This document shows, piece after piece, positions 56,916 through 64,000 of a stretch of 64,000 nt of DNA (its first letter is position 1; every line of letters starts with the position of its first letter). Origin of the DNA: Pseudooceanicola nanhaiensis (GTDB taxonomy: Bacteria > Pseudomonadota > Alphaproteobacteria > Rhodobacterales > Rhodobacteraceae). The stretch lies in contig NZ_JAIUZP010000012.1 in assembly GCF_020171315.1 (NCBI RefSeq), positions 62,001 through 126,000 on the forward strand, given 5' to 3'. The notes below the pieces were generated by a model. That model had not been told where the DNA came from, made no database searches, and saw only the letters and a list, made by a program, of their open reading frames with translations. A program made the translations under genes and the position numbers.

Positions 56916-57197
56916 ATGTTCCGCACTTTGACTGCCGCAGGTTTTGGTCTGCTGGTTCTGGCCGCGCCCGCCATGGCGCAATCCATCAACACCTATCCCT
57001 ATCCGGCCTCGGCCAATTACTGTCCGCAGGGGCTTCAGCCCGTGGCGGTTGGCGGGGATATCTCCTGCGGGGTGCCGGATCAGGCGCAGACCTATGACGA
57101 AATGAAGCGTCATCCGGTGCAGCGTCGCAGCTATTACACCAGCTACCGCCGGATCGACCCGGAACTCTACGGTTCGAAGTCCCCGGGCGGGTATTGA
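56916..57197 (+). CDS. Small exported protein, unknown function
   Basis: A 93-residue protein. Signal peptide about residues 1-21 (GFGLLVLAAPAMAQ). The mature part is Tyr/Pro/Cys-containing (two Cys, NYCPQG and DISCGVP), rich in Arg and Tyr near the end. GGGGG precedes the ATG by about 6 nt. Not recognised. Ends before a terminator. Confidence 0.75.
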   Translation: MFRTLTAAGFGLLVLAAPAMAQSINTYPYPASANYCPQGLQPVAVGGDISCGVPDQAQTYDEMKRHPVQRRSYYTSYRRIDPELYGSKSPGGY

Positions 57198-57222
57198 GCC
57201 TGCGTGAGGAAGACGAGGAAAG

Positions 57223-57247
57223 AGGGGCGCCGCAGGGCGCCCTTTTT
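57223..57247 (+). terminator. Terminator after the small exported protein gene
   Basis: GGGCGCC pairs with GGCGCCC around GCAG, followed by TTTTT. Confidence 0.9.
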
Positions 57248-57311
57248 ACATGGTTGTCGCGTCATCGTCATATAACTGTTACACTGCGTTCAGGCAGACA
57301 ACAGGCACAAG

Positions 57312-57647
57312 ATGCGAAATACCACGACGACCCGCAGGGCAGGGCGCGCCATCGCGCCGCTGATGCTCGTCTCTCTGACGGTGATGTCGGGTGTGCCGGG
57401 CCTGCTGCACGCGCAATCCCCAATCGCAGAGGTGATCTGCGACAGTCCCGACCGGATGCGGGACAGGCTGGAGCGCCGCAACGGCGCCGCGCCGCGCGCC
57501 ATCGGGCTACGCGGGCCAGATGAACTGGTCGAGCTCTGGACCGATCCCCGCGGGGACTGGACCATGGTGATCACCTACGCAGAGGGGCGATCCTGCATCG
57601 TGGCCATGGGAGAAGACTGGCAGTCCTTCGAACAGGATCCTGCCTGA
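57312..57647 (+). CDS. Exported hypothetical protein
   Basis: A 111-residue protein with an N-terminal signal-like segment (APLMLVSLTVMSGVPGLLHA) cleaved near HAQS. Mature part has two Cys (VICDSP and SCIVAM). The WTDPRGDWTMVITYAEGRSC stretch is conserved-looking. Family not recognised; not a lipoprotein. Confidence 0.75.
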   Translation: MRNTTTTRRAGRAIAPLMLVSLTVMSGVPGLLHAQSPIAEVICDSPDRMRDRLERRNGAAPRAIGLRGPDELVELWTDPRGDWTMVITYAEGRSCIVAMGEDWQSFEQDPA

Positions 57648-57683
57648 GGCACCGCGCGTGCGGGCCCTCCCTCCCTGTGGGGT

Positions 57684-57706
57684 GCGGACCGGCGGGACCG
57701 ATCCGC
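57684..57706. other. Hairpin between convergent genes
   Basis: GCGGACCGG / CCGATCCGC with one mismatch and loop CGGGA, 10 nt downstream of the cold-shock gene end and 36 nt after the exported protein gene. It may terminate both, though T tracts are short. Confidence 0.45.
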
Positions 57707-57715
57707 AGCCAATGT

Positions 57716-57922
57716 TCAGAGCAGCTTGAGGTCGCCGGCCATCTTGCGGCCGTCGCGTCCTTCCAGAAGCTCGTAGCCGACCTTCTGATTGTCGGCGAGG
57801 CCCGTCAGCCCCGAGCGTTCTACCGCGGAAATATGCACGAAAACGTCTTTGCCGCCTTCTTCGGGCTCGATGAAGCCGTAGCCCTTCGTCGTATTGAACC
57901 ATTTCACGGTGCCAATCGGCAT
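57716..57922 (-). CDS. Cold-shock domain protein (CspA family)
   Basis: A 68-residue single cold-shock domain that binds single-stranded nucleic acid. RNP1 is KGYGFIEP and RNP2 is VFVHIS. AAGGAGAG lies 6 nt before the ATG. The promoter must lie in the 211 nt shared with the divergent arsC-like gene. Confidence 0.95.
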   Translation of the reverse strand: MPIGTVKWFNTTKGYGFIEPEEGGKDVFVHISAVERSGLTGLADNQKVGYELLEGRDGRKMAGDLKLL

Positions 57923-58053
57923 TCCGTCTCTCCTTTTGCCGTACGTTCCCCGAAAATGCGGGGATCATGCGCCATGGCTCCGGCCCCCCTGCAGTTCCAG
58001 CGTACAGGCAGCCCGGCACTCTCCATGCCGCACAACCAGCATTTTATGGGGCA

Positions 58054-58081
58054 TTGTAAAAATCAAGCTAAACTGGTTAAT
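58054..58081 (+). promoter_or_regulatory. Candidate promoter of the ArsC-like gene
   Basis: TTGTAA (58054-58059), 16-nt spacer, GTTAAT (58076-58081). This AT-rich patch is unusual for the window and lies 53 nt before the ATG. Confidence 0.35.
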
Positions 58082-58133
58082 CCATGCGGGCCCTGCACAG
58101 TATTTAATCTTGGGCCAAAACAGGAGGCGCGCA

Positions 58134-58451
58134 ATGAAGCTTTACGGTCTGAAAACCTGCGACACCTGCCGTAAGGCGCTGAAATCCTTGGAGGGCGCAG
58201 ACTTCGTCGATGTCCGCTCCGAGGGCGTGCCCGCGGAGATCCTGCAAAAGGCCCACGCAGAATTCGGCGCATCTCTGCTCAATACGCGGTCGACCACGTG
58301 GCGGGGTCTTGCCGAGGAGGAGCGCAGCCGTCCGCCGCTGGACCTGCTGGCCGATCACCCCACGCTCATGAAGCGGCCCCTTATAATCGACGGGGATCGT
58401 CTCTATCTGGGATGGGGACCCGATGTGCGGGCGGCTCTCGGCGCCGCCTGA
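58134..58451 (+). CDS. ArsC/Spx family protein
   Basis: A 105-residue thioredoxin-fold protein. C9 and C12 form a CxxC (LKTCDTCRKAL), and LLNTRSTTWRGL and KRPLIIDGDRLYLGW follow. It may be a glutaredoxin-coupled reductase; arsenate is not assured because the classical arsenate Arg triad is not obvious. AGGAGG lies 6 nt upstream of ATG 58134. Confidence 0.88.
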   Translation: MKLYGLKTCDTCRKALKSLEGADFVDVRSEGVPAEILQKAHAEFGASLLNTRSTTWRGLAEEERSRPPLDLLADHPTLMKRPLIIDGDRLYLGWGPDVRAALGAA

Positions 58452-58485
58452 TCCGGGGCCGGACGGGTAACGCAGGAGGGCGCGG

Positions 58486-58854
58486 ATGCGCAACGCGGCA
58501 TTGATCCTCGGGTTGATCGGGGGCCTCATGGGACTGGTGGTCGGGCTGGCCAGCTACGGCTACACCGCCTTCATCGACGTCTTTGGCGAGGTCGACGGGC
58601 TGTTCTACCAGGTCAACGACGTGGAGCTGATCCGCACCATGTCCGTGCTCTCGCCCATGCTGGCGATCGCCGGGGCCGGGATGGCGCGCGCCCGTGCGCT
58701 CTGGTCCGGGGTGCTGCTTCTGCTGTCGGCGGGGGGCATGTACTGGGCCTTCGGCATGGGGTTCTTCACCATTTTCCCGCTGTTCTTCTGCGGCGTGGCC
58801 GGGCTTATGGCGCTGGCTGCCGGGAAGCCGGACGAAGAGCGGGCGCACTTCTGA
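58486..58854 (+). CDS. Small membrane protein, unknown function
   Basis: A 122-residue protein with about three to four membrane helices (ILGLIGGLMGLVVGLASYGYT at the start, AIAGAGMARARALWSGVLLLLS, then GMGFFTIFPLFFCGVAGLMALAA). Family not recognised. It follows the ArsC-like gene by 34 nt on the same strand, and its last 50 nt overlap the end of the convergent bufD gene. Confidence 0.75.
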   Translation: MRNAALILGLIGGLMGLVVGLASYGYTAFIDVFGEVDGLFYQVNDVELIRTMSVLSPMLAIAGAGMARARALWSGVLLLLSAGGMYWAFGMGFFTIFPLFFCGVAGLMALAAGKPDEERAHF

Positions 58855-59377
58855 GCAGCGCGTCGAGGGAGAGGGGCCCGGCGCCCCGATCCACCAGCGT
58901 CAGAAGCAGGATGATCCACAGCATTCTCTGATCGAGGATCGCCCCGTCCGGGGCGCGGTCGAACCATGCGCCCAGCGTCTGCGCATGGGCCAGAACCCCG
59001 TGGCCGAAGAGATCGGTAAAGGTCTGCACCGCGACGAAGCCGATCATGCCGAGCGCCGCCGCCCGGGTGTAGAGGCCCACAACGATGGCCAGCGGTAGCA
59101 GGAATTCCGCCCACATGCCCCCCACGGCCACGGCCCAGTGAAAGACGGTCAGCTGGCTGGGGTCATAGCCTGCCGCCTCGAACCCGTTGGGAAAGATCTG
59201 CGCATAGGCGCCGGCAGAGGGTTTGAACAACCCCAGCGGGCCATCGCCCACCTTGGTCAGGGCAGAGCCCCAGTAATAGCGCAGCAGCACCGCGGCAAAG
59301 GTCAGCCGCGCCAGCAGGGGCAGGGCGGTCGCAATGGTGCGGGCAAAGAGCGGAGGGGATGTGGTCGTGTCGGTCAT
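58805..59377 (-). CDS. DoxX family protein of the bufferin operon (BufD-like)
   Basis: A 190-residue inner membrane protein with four helices (ARLTFAAVLLRYYWGSALTKV; VAVGGMWAEFLLPLAIVVGLY). DoxX proteins accompany bufferin operons and are thought to act in the membrane. Its ATG overlaps the stop of the upstream HvfC/BufC-like gene. It overlaps the convergent small membrane gene by 50 nt. Confidence 0.88.
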   Translation of the reverse strand: MTDTTTSPPLFARTIATALPLLARLTFAAVLLRYYWGSALTKVGDGPLGLFKPSAGAYAQIFPNGFEAAGYDPSQLTVFHWAVAVGGMWAEFLLPLAIVVGLYTRAAALGMIGFVAVQTFTDLFGHGVLAHAQTLGAWFDRAPDGAILDQRMLWIILLLTLVDRGAGPLSLDALLRSAPALRPASRQPAP

Positions 59378-60141
59378 TGGGTCGTCTCCAGTCCGGTCAG
59401 CGCCCGGCGCGCGATCAGGAGGGAGAGCAGCGGCGTCGGGTCGGTGCCCGTCTCCTCCAGTGCCGCGCCGAGGGTGTCGCCCGCCATCAGCCGATCCAGC
59501 AGGGCGGCATCGGCCTGCGGTAGGGGATCGGCCACGGGGTCAAATTCGGGCCGGGTAACAAGGGCGCATTGGCCACGGGTGCCGATGCTCTGCCCCAGTC
59601 CGAGGGCACGGTTGCGGATGTCGATCACCGGGTAGGGCGAACGCACCACCTGCAGCGCGGGCGCAAGGCGCAGCCGGGTGCGCGGCAGGTCCCCGGTGGC
59701 CAGCGAGGTCAGCGCCTCTGGCGACAGGGGCTCTGCGTCCGCGGCGTGGTAGGCCTGCCGCAGCGCATATTCGAGCCGCGCCACGTCTCCGAGGTAGGGC
59801 CAGCGGGCGAGTGCCTCTGCGGTCTCGAGGAAGGCGGCGAACCCTGCACCATAGAGCGGCATGACCGGAGAGGTCGGCGGATGGCGGCGCAGGTAGATGC
59901 CCGCAACCATGCGGAAGTTCTGCGGCCCCAGCAGCCCGGCCACGGCGGGAAAGCCGCTTTCCAGCGCCTCGCCAAGGGCCACGGCGACGTTGTTGCGATA
60001 AACGGCATAGCGCCGCCCGGCAGGCTGGCCTGCGCCGTCGCTCAGGCCCGCGGGTACCGGCATGTCGCTGTCGAGGAGGGCGGCGCGGAAGGCCTCCTCC
60101 ACCTCCGAGGCAGCGGGCAGGAAGAGCGGCGGCGCGTTCAT
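59374..60141 (-). CDS. HvfC/BufC-family protein (DUF2063)
   Basis: A 255-residue soluble protein of the DUF2063/HvfC family, the usual partner of an MNIO (DUF692) enzyme. Conserved features are [20 protein letters not shown] with [22 protein letters not shown], and [21 protein letters not shown]. It probably helps the MNIO enzyme recognise the precursor peptide. It overlaps both neighbours by ATGA. The ATG at 60141 is preferred over a longer frame. Confidence 0.88.
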   Translation of the reverse strand: MNAPPLFLPAASEVEEAFRAALLDSDMPVPAGLSDGAGQPAGRRYAVYRNNVAVALGEALESGFPAVAGLLGPQNFRMVAGIYLRRHPPTSPVMPLYGAGFAAFLETAEALARWPYLGDVARLEYALRQAYHAADAEPLSPEALTSLATGDLPRTRLRLAPALQVVRSPYPVIDIRNRALGLGQSIGTRGQCALVTRPEFDPVADPLPQADAALLDRLMAGDTLGAALEETGTDPTPLLSLLIARRALTGLETTQ

Positions 60142-61004
60142 GAGGGCACCCCGCTTGCGATCCGGTCGAGGGCCCGGGCCGCGCGGGCGGCCTCGGCCTC
60201 CAGCACCGGCCAGTCGGGCACGTCGGTGTCCCATTCGATGAGCACCGGCTTCGGCCCGCCACGGGCCAGCGTCAGGTCCAAGAGCGCCCAGACCGGATCG
60301 GCGACGGGGCGGCCGTGGCTGTCGATCAGCAACGGCGCGCCGTGGTCGTCCGCATCCTCGTCATGGCCGCCGAGGTGGATCTCGCCCACCTTCTCCAGTG
60401 CGAAGCCTTCGATATAGGCGCGGGGATCGAGGCGCAGGTTCACCGCGCTGACGAAGACATTGTTCACGTCGAGCAGCAGGCCACAGCCGGTCCGGCGGCT
60501 GATCTCGGCAAGGAAGCCGACCTCGTCCCAGGTGCTCTCGTCAAACGCGAGGTAGGAGGAGGGGTTTTCCAGCAGCATCCTGCGGCCCAGCACCGCCTGC
60601 ACCTCGTCCACGTGGTCGCAGACCCGGGCGAGGGTGGCATCGGTATAGGGCAGGGGCAGCAGGTCGTTCAGGTAGGCCCCGTCATGGGTGGACCATGCGA
60701 GGTGTTCGGAAAAGCTCTGCGGGTCGAGCCAGTGGCAGAGATCGCGCAGCCGGGCGAGGTGGTCCGCGTCGAGCCGGTCGGGCCCGCCGATGGAGAGGCC
60801 GACGCCGTGCACGGAGATCGGGAAGCGCTCGCGCAGGGCGCGCAGTTGCGCCAGCGGGCGGCCGCCCTGTCCCATGTAGTTCTCGGCGTGGATTTCGAGC
60901 CAGCCGACACAGCCCGGGTCCGCGGCGAGCGCGGTGTAATGCTGCGCCTTGTAGCCGACGCCGGGGGCGGCGGGCAGGGCTTGCATCTGTCTTCGGTCCA
61001 GCAT
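60138..61004 (-). CDS. MNIO family enzyme (DUF692, BufB-like)
   Basis: A 288-residue TIM-barrel multinuclear non-haem iron enzyme. Probable metal ligands are in [52 protein letters not shown] and [15 protein letters not shown]. Homologues oxidise Cys residues of a small partner peptide to thiooxazole-type rings in bufferins. GGAGGA is about 7 nt before the ATG. It lies between the bufferin gene and the DUF2063 gene, with a strong hairpin separating it from the former. Confidence 0.9.
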   Translation of the reverse strand: MLDRRQMQALPAAPGVGYKAQHYTALAADPGCVGWLEIHAENYMGQGGRPLAQLRALRERFPISVHGVGLSIGGPDRLDADHLARLRDLCHWLDPQSFSEHLAWSTHDGAYLNDLLPLPYTDATLARVCDHVDEVQAVLGRRMLLENPSSYLAFDESTWDEVGFLAEISRRTGCGLLLDVNNVFVSAVNLRLDPRAYIEGFALEKVGEIHLGGHDEDADDHGAPLLIDSHGRPVADPVWALLDLTLARGGPKPVLIEWDTDVPDWPVLEAEAARAARALDRIASGVPS

Positions 61005-61040
61005 CGCGGTCTCCTCCGGCTGTGGTCAACGGGTGGGGAC

Positions 61041-61066
61041 GGGCGCGCCCGGCAGGGGGCGCGCCC
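61041..61066 (-). other. Strong hairpin between bufA and bufB
   Basis: Perfect 10-bp stem GGGCGCGCCC / GGGCGCGCCC with a 6-nt loop, 14 nt after the bufA stop, without a T tract. It could let the precursor peptide be made in excess over the enzymes. Confidence 0.75.
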
Positions 61067-61079
61067 GATCCGGGATGGG

Positions 61080-61388
61080 TCAGCCGCCCATCGGGTGGTC
61101 ACGCTCCAGCGGCTCGAGCGAGCCCATGCGCGCCATGCCGTGATCGTCCTTGGGCAGGTCGATGGACAGGCAGGTGCCTTCCTCGACCAGCTTCCAGGAA
61201 TTGCCCTGGTAGTCGACTTTCGAGGTGCCGGCGCAGGTGGTGCCGGGGCCCGCCGCGCAGTCGTTCTCGCCCGCCATGGCAACGCCGAAGCACTTCTCCA
61301 TGGTGGCGGCACCCGCTGCAGGGGCCTGGGCGGCGAGGGCCGCGGCGAAGGCGCTGGCAAGGGTCACTGCGGTGGTCTTGGTGGTCAT
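61080..61388 (-). CDS. bufA1: Bufferin precursor, DUF2282 (BufA1-like) RiPP
   Basis: A 102-residue small exported protein. Signal peptide about residues 1-27 ([20 protein letters not shown]). The core has four Cys: [19 protein letters not shown] and GTCLSI, the pattern seen in bufferins that bind copper after modification. The C-terminal tail is His/Met-containing ([13 protein letters not shown]). GGAGG is 7 nt before the ATG; the longer frame upstream crosses the promoter. The first gene of the bufABCD operon. Confidence 0.88.
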   Translation of the reverse strand: MTTKTTAVTLASAFAAALAAQAPAAGAATMEKCFGVAMAGENDCAAGPGTTCAGTSKVDYQGNSWKLVEEGTCLSIDLPKDDHGMARMGSLEPLERDHPMGG

Positions 61389-61438
61389 CTTCGGTCCTCC
61401 GATGTCTGGGAGCGCCGTTGTGGCGTCCATGCTATACC

Positions 61439-61465
61439 CTTCGCCGGTCTCTCCCGGACCGTTAC
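61439..61465 (-). promoter_or_regulatory. SigF-type promoter of the bufferin operon
   Basis: On the minus strand GTAACG (61465-61460), exactly 16 nt, then CGAAG (61443-61439). The Caulobacter SigF promoter, from memory, is GTAACC-N16-CGAA. Transcription would start near 61432, about 44 nt before the bufA ATG. Confidence 0.75.
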
Positions 61466-61523
61466 GGGGCATTTCAGACTATCACGCATCGGTGATCTGA
61501 TTTCGGATTTTCGCGAAAAGGTT

Positions 61524-61550
61524 GTAACGTTTCCGCAGAGCCTCGCGAAT
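61524..61550 (+). promoter_or_regulatory. SigF-type promoter of sigF-nrsF
   Basis: GTAACG (61524-61529), 16 nt, then CGAAT (61546-61550), the same element as in front of bufA but on the other strand. This suggests autoregulation. Start of transcription is expected near 61557. Confidence 0.75.
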
Positions 61551-61560
61551 GGACCCTCAG

Positions 61561-62094
61561 ATGACGACGCGCGACGAACTCTGGTCTGACCTCCTACGCC
61601 GCGCCCTAGCGGGCGACGGTCCCTGCTATGCGCGCTTCCTGCACGAGGCGACGCCGGTGATCCGCAAGATCGCGCGCGCCCGTTGCACGGTGGAGGCCGA
61701 GGTGGAGGACATCGTTCAGGAGGTCCTACTGGCCGTCCATGCCAAGCGCCACACGTGGCGCAGCGATCAGCCCGTCTCGCCCTGGCTCTATGCCATTGCC
61801 CGCTACAAGGCCGCGGATGCCGCGCGCCGGCGGCGGGTGGCCGTCCCGATCGAGGACGTGGTCGAGACGCTGGAGGACGAGGCCGCGGGCGACGTGACCG
61901 CGGCGCGGGACCTTGCCCGCCTGCTGGACGGGATCGACCCGCGGGCCGCGGGCATCGTGCGCGCCGTGGGCGTCGAGGGCGAAAGCGCCGGAGAGGTCGG
62001 CGCGCGCCTTGGAATGAGCGAGGGGGCGGTGCGTGTCGCCTACCATCGCGCAATGACGAAACTGCGCCGGATGGCGGAGGCGGAAGATGACTGA
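61561..62094 (+). CDS. sigF: ECF sigma factor, SigF-like (ECF16 type)
   Basis: A 177-residue sigma-70 family factor. Region 2 includes VEDIVQEVLLAVHAKRHTW and PWLYAIARYKAADAARRRR; region 4 includes EGESAGEVGARLGMSEGAVR and the recognition-type end YHRAMTKLRR. It opens with MTTRDELWSDLLRRALAGD. An ATG at 61549 would add four residues but overlaps the -10 of the predicted promoter, so 61561 is preferred; this leaves a very short leader of about 4 nt. It overlaps nrsF by eight bases and is divergent from the bufferin operon. Confidence 0.87.
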   Translation: MTTRDELWSDLLRRALAGDGPCYARFLHEATPVIRKIARARCTVEAEVEDIVQEVLLAVHAKRHTWRSDQPVSPWLYAIARYKAADAARRRRVAVPIEDVVETLEDEAAGDVTAARDLARLLDGIDPRAAGIVRAVGVEGESAGEVGARLGMSEGAVRVAYHRAMTKLRRMAEAEDD

Positions 62095-62740
62095 GAAGAC
62101 CACAACCGACGACCTGATCGCCAAGCTCTCGGCCGAGCCGGCGCCTGCGCCCACGGCCTCGCCCGAGGCGATGTTGCTGCGCCGGATGGCGCTTGGCTTC
62201 GGGGGCACGCTGGTCCTGTTCTTCACGCTGCTCGGTCCGCGCCCGCAGCTGGGGCTGGCGATGACCGATCCCGTGGTGCTGGCCAAGACGGCGCTGCCCT
62301 TCGTGCTGGCGCTGCTGGCGCTGCCGCTGGCGTTGAACGCGGCCCGGCCTGCCGCCCCGCGCGGCTGGCAGGCACAGGCGATCTGGGTCCTGCCCATGGC
62401 GGCGCTCTCGCTCTTCATGCTGGCCTATGCCACCCATGCGCCCGCCGATCGGCTGCGGCTCTTCGTGGGGCATTCGATCCCGGTCTGCATGCCCGCCATC
62501 GTGACCCTGTCGCTGCCGGTGACGGCGGCGCTGATCTCGATCCTGCGCCGGGGGGCACCGCTGAACCCGCCCGTCTGCGGGGCGCTGGCCGGGCTGGTGG
62601 CGGGGGGCCTCGCCACCACGGTCTACTCGACCTTCTGCACCGAGGATTCGCCGCTTTTCTATTCCGTCTGGTACAGCCTCGGCATCGCCATGGCCGCGGG
62701 CGTGGGCGCCTGGGCCGGGCGCCGCTGGCTGACCTGGTGA
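62087..62740 (+). CDS. nrsF: NrsF-like membrane anti-sigma factor (DUF1109)
   Basis: A 217-residue inner membrane protein with six helices and a cytoplasmic N-terminus that would bind the sigma factor. Cys134 (IPVCMPAI), Cys164 and Cys184 (TFCTEDSPL) are in the membrane/periplasm part; the 50-residue spacing of C134 and C184 matches the two key Cys of Caulobacter NrsF (C131 and C181, from memory) that sense metals or thiol stress. It overlaps sigF by eight bases. Confidence 0.85.
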   Translation: MTEKTTTDDLIAKLSAEPAPAPTASPEAMLLRRMALGFGGTLVLFFTLLGPRPQLGLAMTDPVVLAKTALPFVLALLALPLALNAARPAAPRGWQAQAIWVLPMAALSLFMLAYATHAPADRLRLFVGHSIPVCMPAIVTLSLPVTAALISILRRGAPLNPPVCGALAGLVAGGLATTVYSTFCTEDSPLFYSVWYSLGIAMAAGVGAWAGRRWLTW

Positions 62741-62848
62741 AGACTGGCCGCCGCGCGGGGCGCCCTTGCGGGCCCTGCGCCGCAGGCTGTGATCCCTCTA
62801 CGCCTCGCGCCGTGCTAGCATCGGTCTTCCGCAACCGGAGGGACGATC

Positions 62849-63283
62849 ATGGAGGCACTTGGCCTCAGCTGGCAATTCTGGGCACTTCTCGCGGCGGTCT
62901 TCGCCGCACTCACGGCGATCTTTGCCAAACTCGGCGTCACCGACATCAACAGCGATTTCGCCACTTTCCTGCGCACGCTGGTGGTGCTGGTGGTGCTGGG
63001 CACGATCCTGGTGGTCACCCGCAAATTCGAGAGCCTGCGCGGCATCCCGCCCCGCAGCGCGCTTTTCCTGCTGCTCTCGGGGCTGGCCACGGGGGCGTCC
63101 TGGGTCTGCTACTTCCGGGCGCTGAAGCTGGGCAACGCCAGCCAGGTGGCCCCGGTGGACAAGCTCAGCGTCGTGCTGGTCGCGCTGTTCGGGGTGCTCT
63201 TCCTGGGCGAAAGCCTCTCGACCACGGGCTGGATCGGCGTGACGCTGGTGGGGGCGGGCGCTGTGCTGATGGCGCTCGGCTGA
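62849..63283 (+). CDS. EamA family half-size transporter
   Basis: A 144-residue membrane protein with four to five helices and the EamA/DMT signature (VFAALTAIFAKLGVTDINSD; GLATGASWVCYFRALKLGNA; VALFGVLFLGESLSTTGWIG). Half-size members work as dimers and resemble EmrE-like or undecaprenyl-linked transporters. CGGAGGG precedes the ATG by about 6 nt. Substrate unknown. Shares a terminator with thrS. Confidence 0.88.
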   Translation: MEALGLSWQFWALLAAVFAALTAIFAKLGVTDINSDFATFLRTLVVLVVLGTILVVTRKFESLRGIPPRSALFLLLSGLATGASWVCYFRALKLGNASQVAPVDKLSVVLVALFGVLFLGESLSTTGWIGVTLVGAGAVLMALG

Positions 63284-63288
63284 ACGGA

Positions 63289-63314
63289 AAAGGGCAGCCC
63301 GAGGGCTGCCCTTT
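63289..63314. terminator. Bidirectional terminator between EamA and thrS
   Basis: Perfect 12-bp arms AAAGGGCAGCCC and GGGCTGCCCTTT separated by GA. T residues are available on both sides (TTT; AAAA on the plus strand). Confidence 0.9.
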
Positions 63315-63332
63315 GATCGGTCGGATGCGCGT

Positions 63333-64000
63333 TCAACGCTTGTCCGGCGGGGTCGTGACCGAGGCCAGTTCGGCCACGATCTCGTCCATGGTCTGCGTCT
63401 TGGTCTGCTTCTCGCCAAGGCGGCGGGTCGAGACGGTGCGCTCTTCCACTTCCTTCATCCCGCAGGCGAGGATGTAGGGCACCTTGCCGACGGAATGCTC
63501 GCGGACCTTGTAGTTGATCTTCTCGTTGCGCAGGTCGGCCTCGGCGCGGATGCCCTTGGCCTTCAGCGCCTCGACGACCTCGAGGCAATAGGCGTCGGCG
63601 TCCGAGACGATCGAGGCCACGACCACCTGACGCGGGGCCAGCCAGAGCGGCAGCTTGCCTTCCGAGTTCTCGATCAGGATGCCGATGAACCGCTCGAACG
63701 AGCCGAGAACGGCGCGGTGCAGCATGATCGGGCGGTGCTTGTCACCGTCCTGACCGATGTAGTTCGCATCCAGACGCTCGGGCAGGTTCGGGTCCACCTG
63801 AAGGGTGCCGCACTGCCATTCCCGGCCGATGGCATCGGTCAGGGTGAACTCCAGCTTGGGACCGTAGAAGGCGCCTTCGCCCTCCTGGATCTCGTAGTCG
63901 TAGCCGGCGGCCTTGCAGGCGTTGCCAAGCGCCGCCTCGACGCGGTCCCAGCTCTCTTCCGACCCGATGCGCTTCTCGGGCCGGGTGGAGAGCTTGATCG
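63333..64000 (-). CDS. thrS: Threonine--tRNA ligase, C-terminal part (gene cut by window end)
   Basis: The frame is open to the right edge of the window; about 221 residues of the C-terminal part are visible. Motif 2-3 region: [17 protein letters not shown], then the class II motif 3 [23 protein letters not shown]. The anticodon-binding domain follows ([17 protein letters not shown]). The enzyme charges tRNA-Thr. Start and N-terminal editing domain lie outside. Confidence 0.95.
   Translation of the reverse strand, partial: IKLSTRPEKRIGSEESWDRVEAALGNACKAAGYDYEIQEGEGAFYGPKLEFTLTDAIGREWQCGTLQVDPNLPERLDANYIGQDGDKHRPIMLHRAVLGSFERFIGILIENSEGKLPLWLAPRQVVVASIVSDADAYCLEVVEALKAKGIRAEADLRNEKINYKVREHSVGKVPYILACGMKEVEERTVSTRRLGEKQTKTQTMDEIVAELASVTTPPDKR

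Noticed and set aside
58444-58480. GTAACG at 58468 considered as another SigF-type promoter
   Set aside because: No CGAA box at 16 nt spacing; only one half of the element is present.

Overview
The window is one continuous, gene-dense, visibly GC-rich stretch of bacterial chromosome. Gene content points to an alphaproteobacterium of the Rhodobacterales (Roseobacter/Rhodobacter group). Indicators are an LdtR-type MarR regulator, a RutR-controlled pyrimidine-degradation operon, the YcjX/YcjF-like pair, ThyX, DUF1194 proteins and an ECF16-like SigF/NrsF pair. Both ends cut through genes: a peptide-type ABC binding protein on the left and thrS on the right. This placement rests on family recognition and memory, not on a database search. 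I saw no rRNA, tRNA, CRISPR array, prophage or insertion sequence.

Layout. 1-5044: five-gene dipeptide/oligopeptide-type ABC importer ending in a strong terminator. 5408-9779: SH3/DUF1236 exported protein, MsbA-like ABC exporter, UbiH-like monooxygenase, small membrane protein. 9780-10373: non-coding stretch rich in repeats. 10374-17387: ileS, then a minus-strand operon (YcjX, GNAT, YcjF-like), then truA. 17384-24868: rutR and a divergent operon for the later steps of reductive pyrimidine breakdown (amidohydrolase, dihydropyrimidinase, four-gene ABC importer), with a near-perfect RutR operator. 25006-34142: histidine-phosphatase-like lipoprotein, YmdB-like phosphoesterase, two tail-to-tail SLC13/RCK permeases, MarC, YebC, aspS. 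34174-35662: a BglII/BstYI-like nuclease facing an MT-A70 methyltransferase. 35862-41537: hemerythrin, small proteins, ilvE, a VOC protein, lolC/E and lolD. 41590-41680: an array of palindromes. 41683-50381: parE, MATE pump, NicO metal transporter with a His-Ala repeat plus its DUF1007 partner, aspartate aminotransferase, XRE-sdhE, ldtR. 50517-55144: minus-strand genes for two secreted DUF1194 proteins, a glyoxalase-like protein, a Slam-like outer membrane translocon and its putative lipoprotein cargo. 55357-58854: thyX and small proteins. 58805-62740: a bufferin-type RiPP operon (bufABCD) divergent from an ECF sigma/anti-sigma pair. 62849-64000: EamA transporter and thrS.

Three systems stand out. 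(1) The bufABCD operon and sigF-nrsF are divergent, and each is preceded by the same GTAACG-N16-CGAA element, which suggests one metal/thiol-stress regulon. (2) A lipoprotein with a Cys lipobox and Asp/Thr-rich tether overlaps by ATGA with a TPR plus beta-barrel protein of the Slam (type XI secretion) kind; its cargo domain is unfamiliar to me. (3) A BglII/BstYI-like endonuclease sits beside an adenine-type methyltransferase. The dispersed repeats and palindromes between convergent genes are also worth comparing across relatives.
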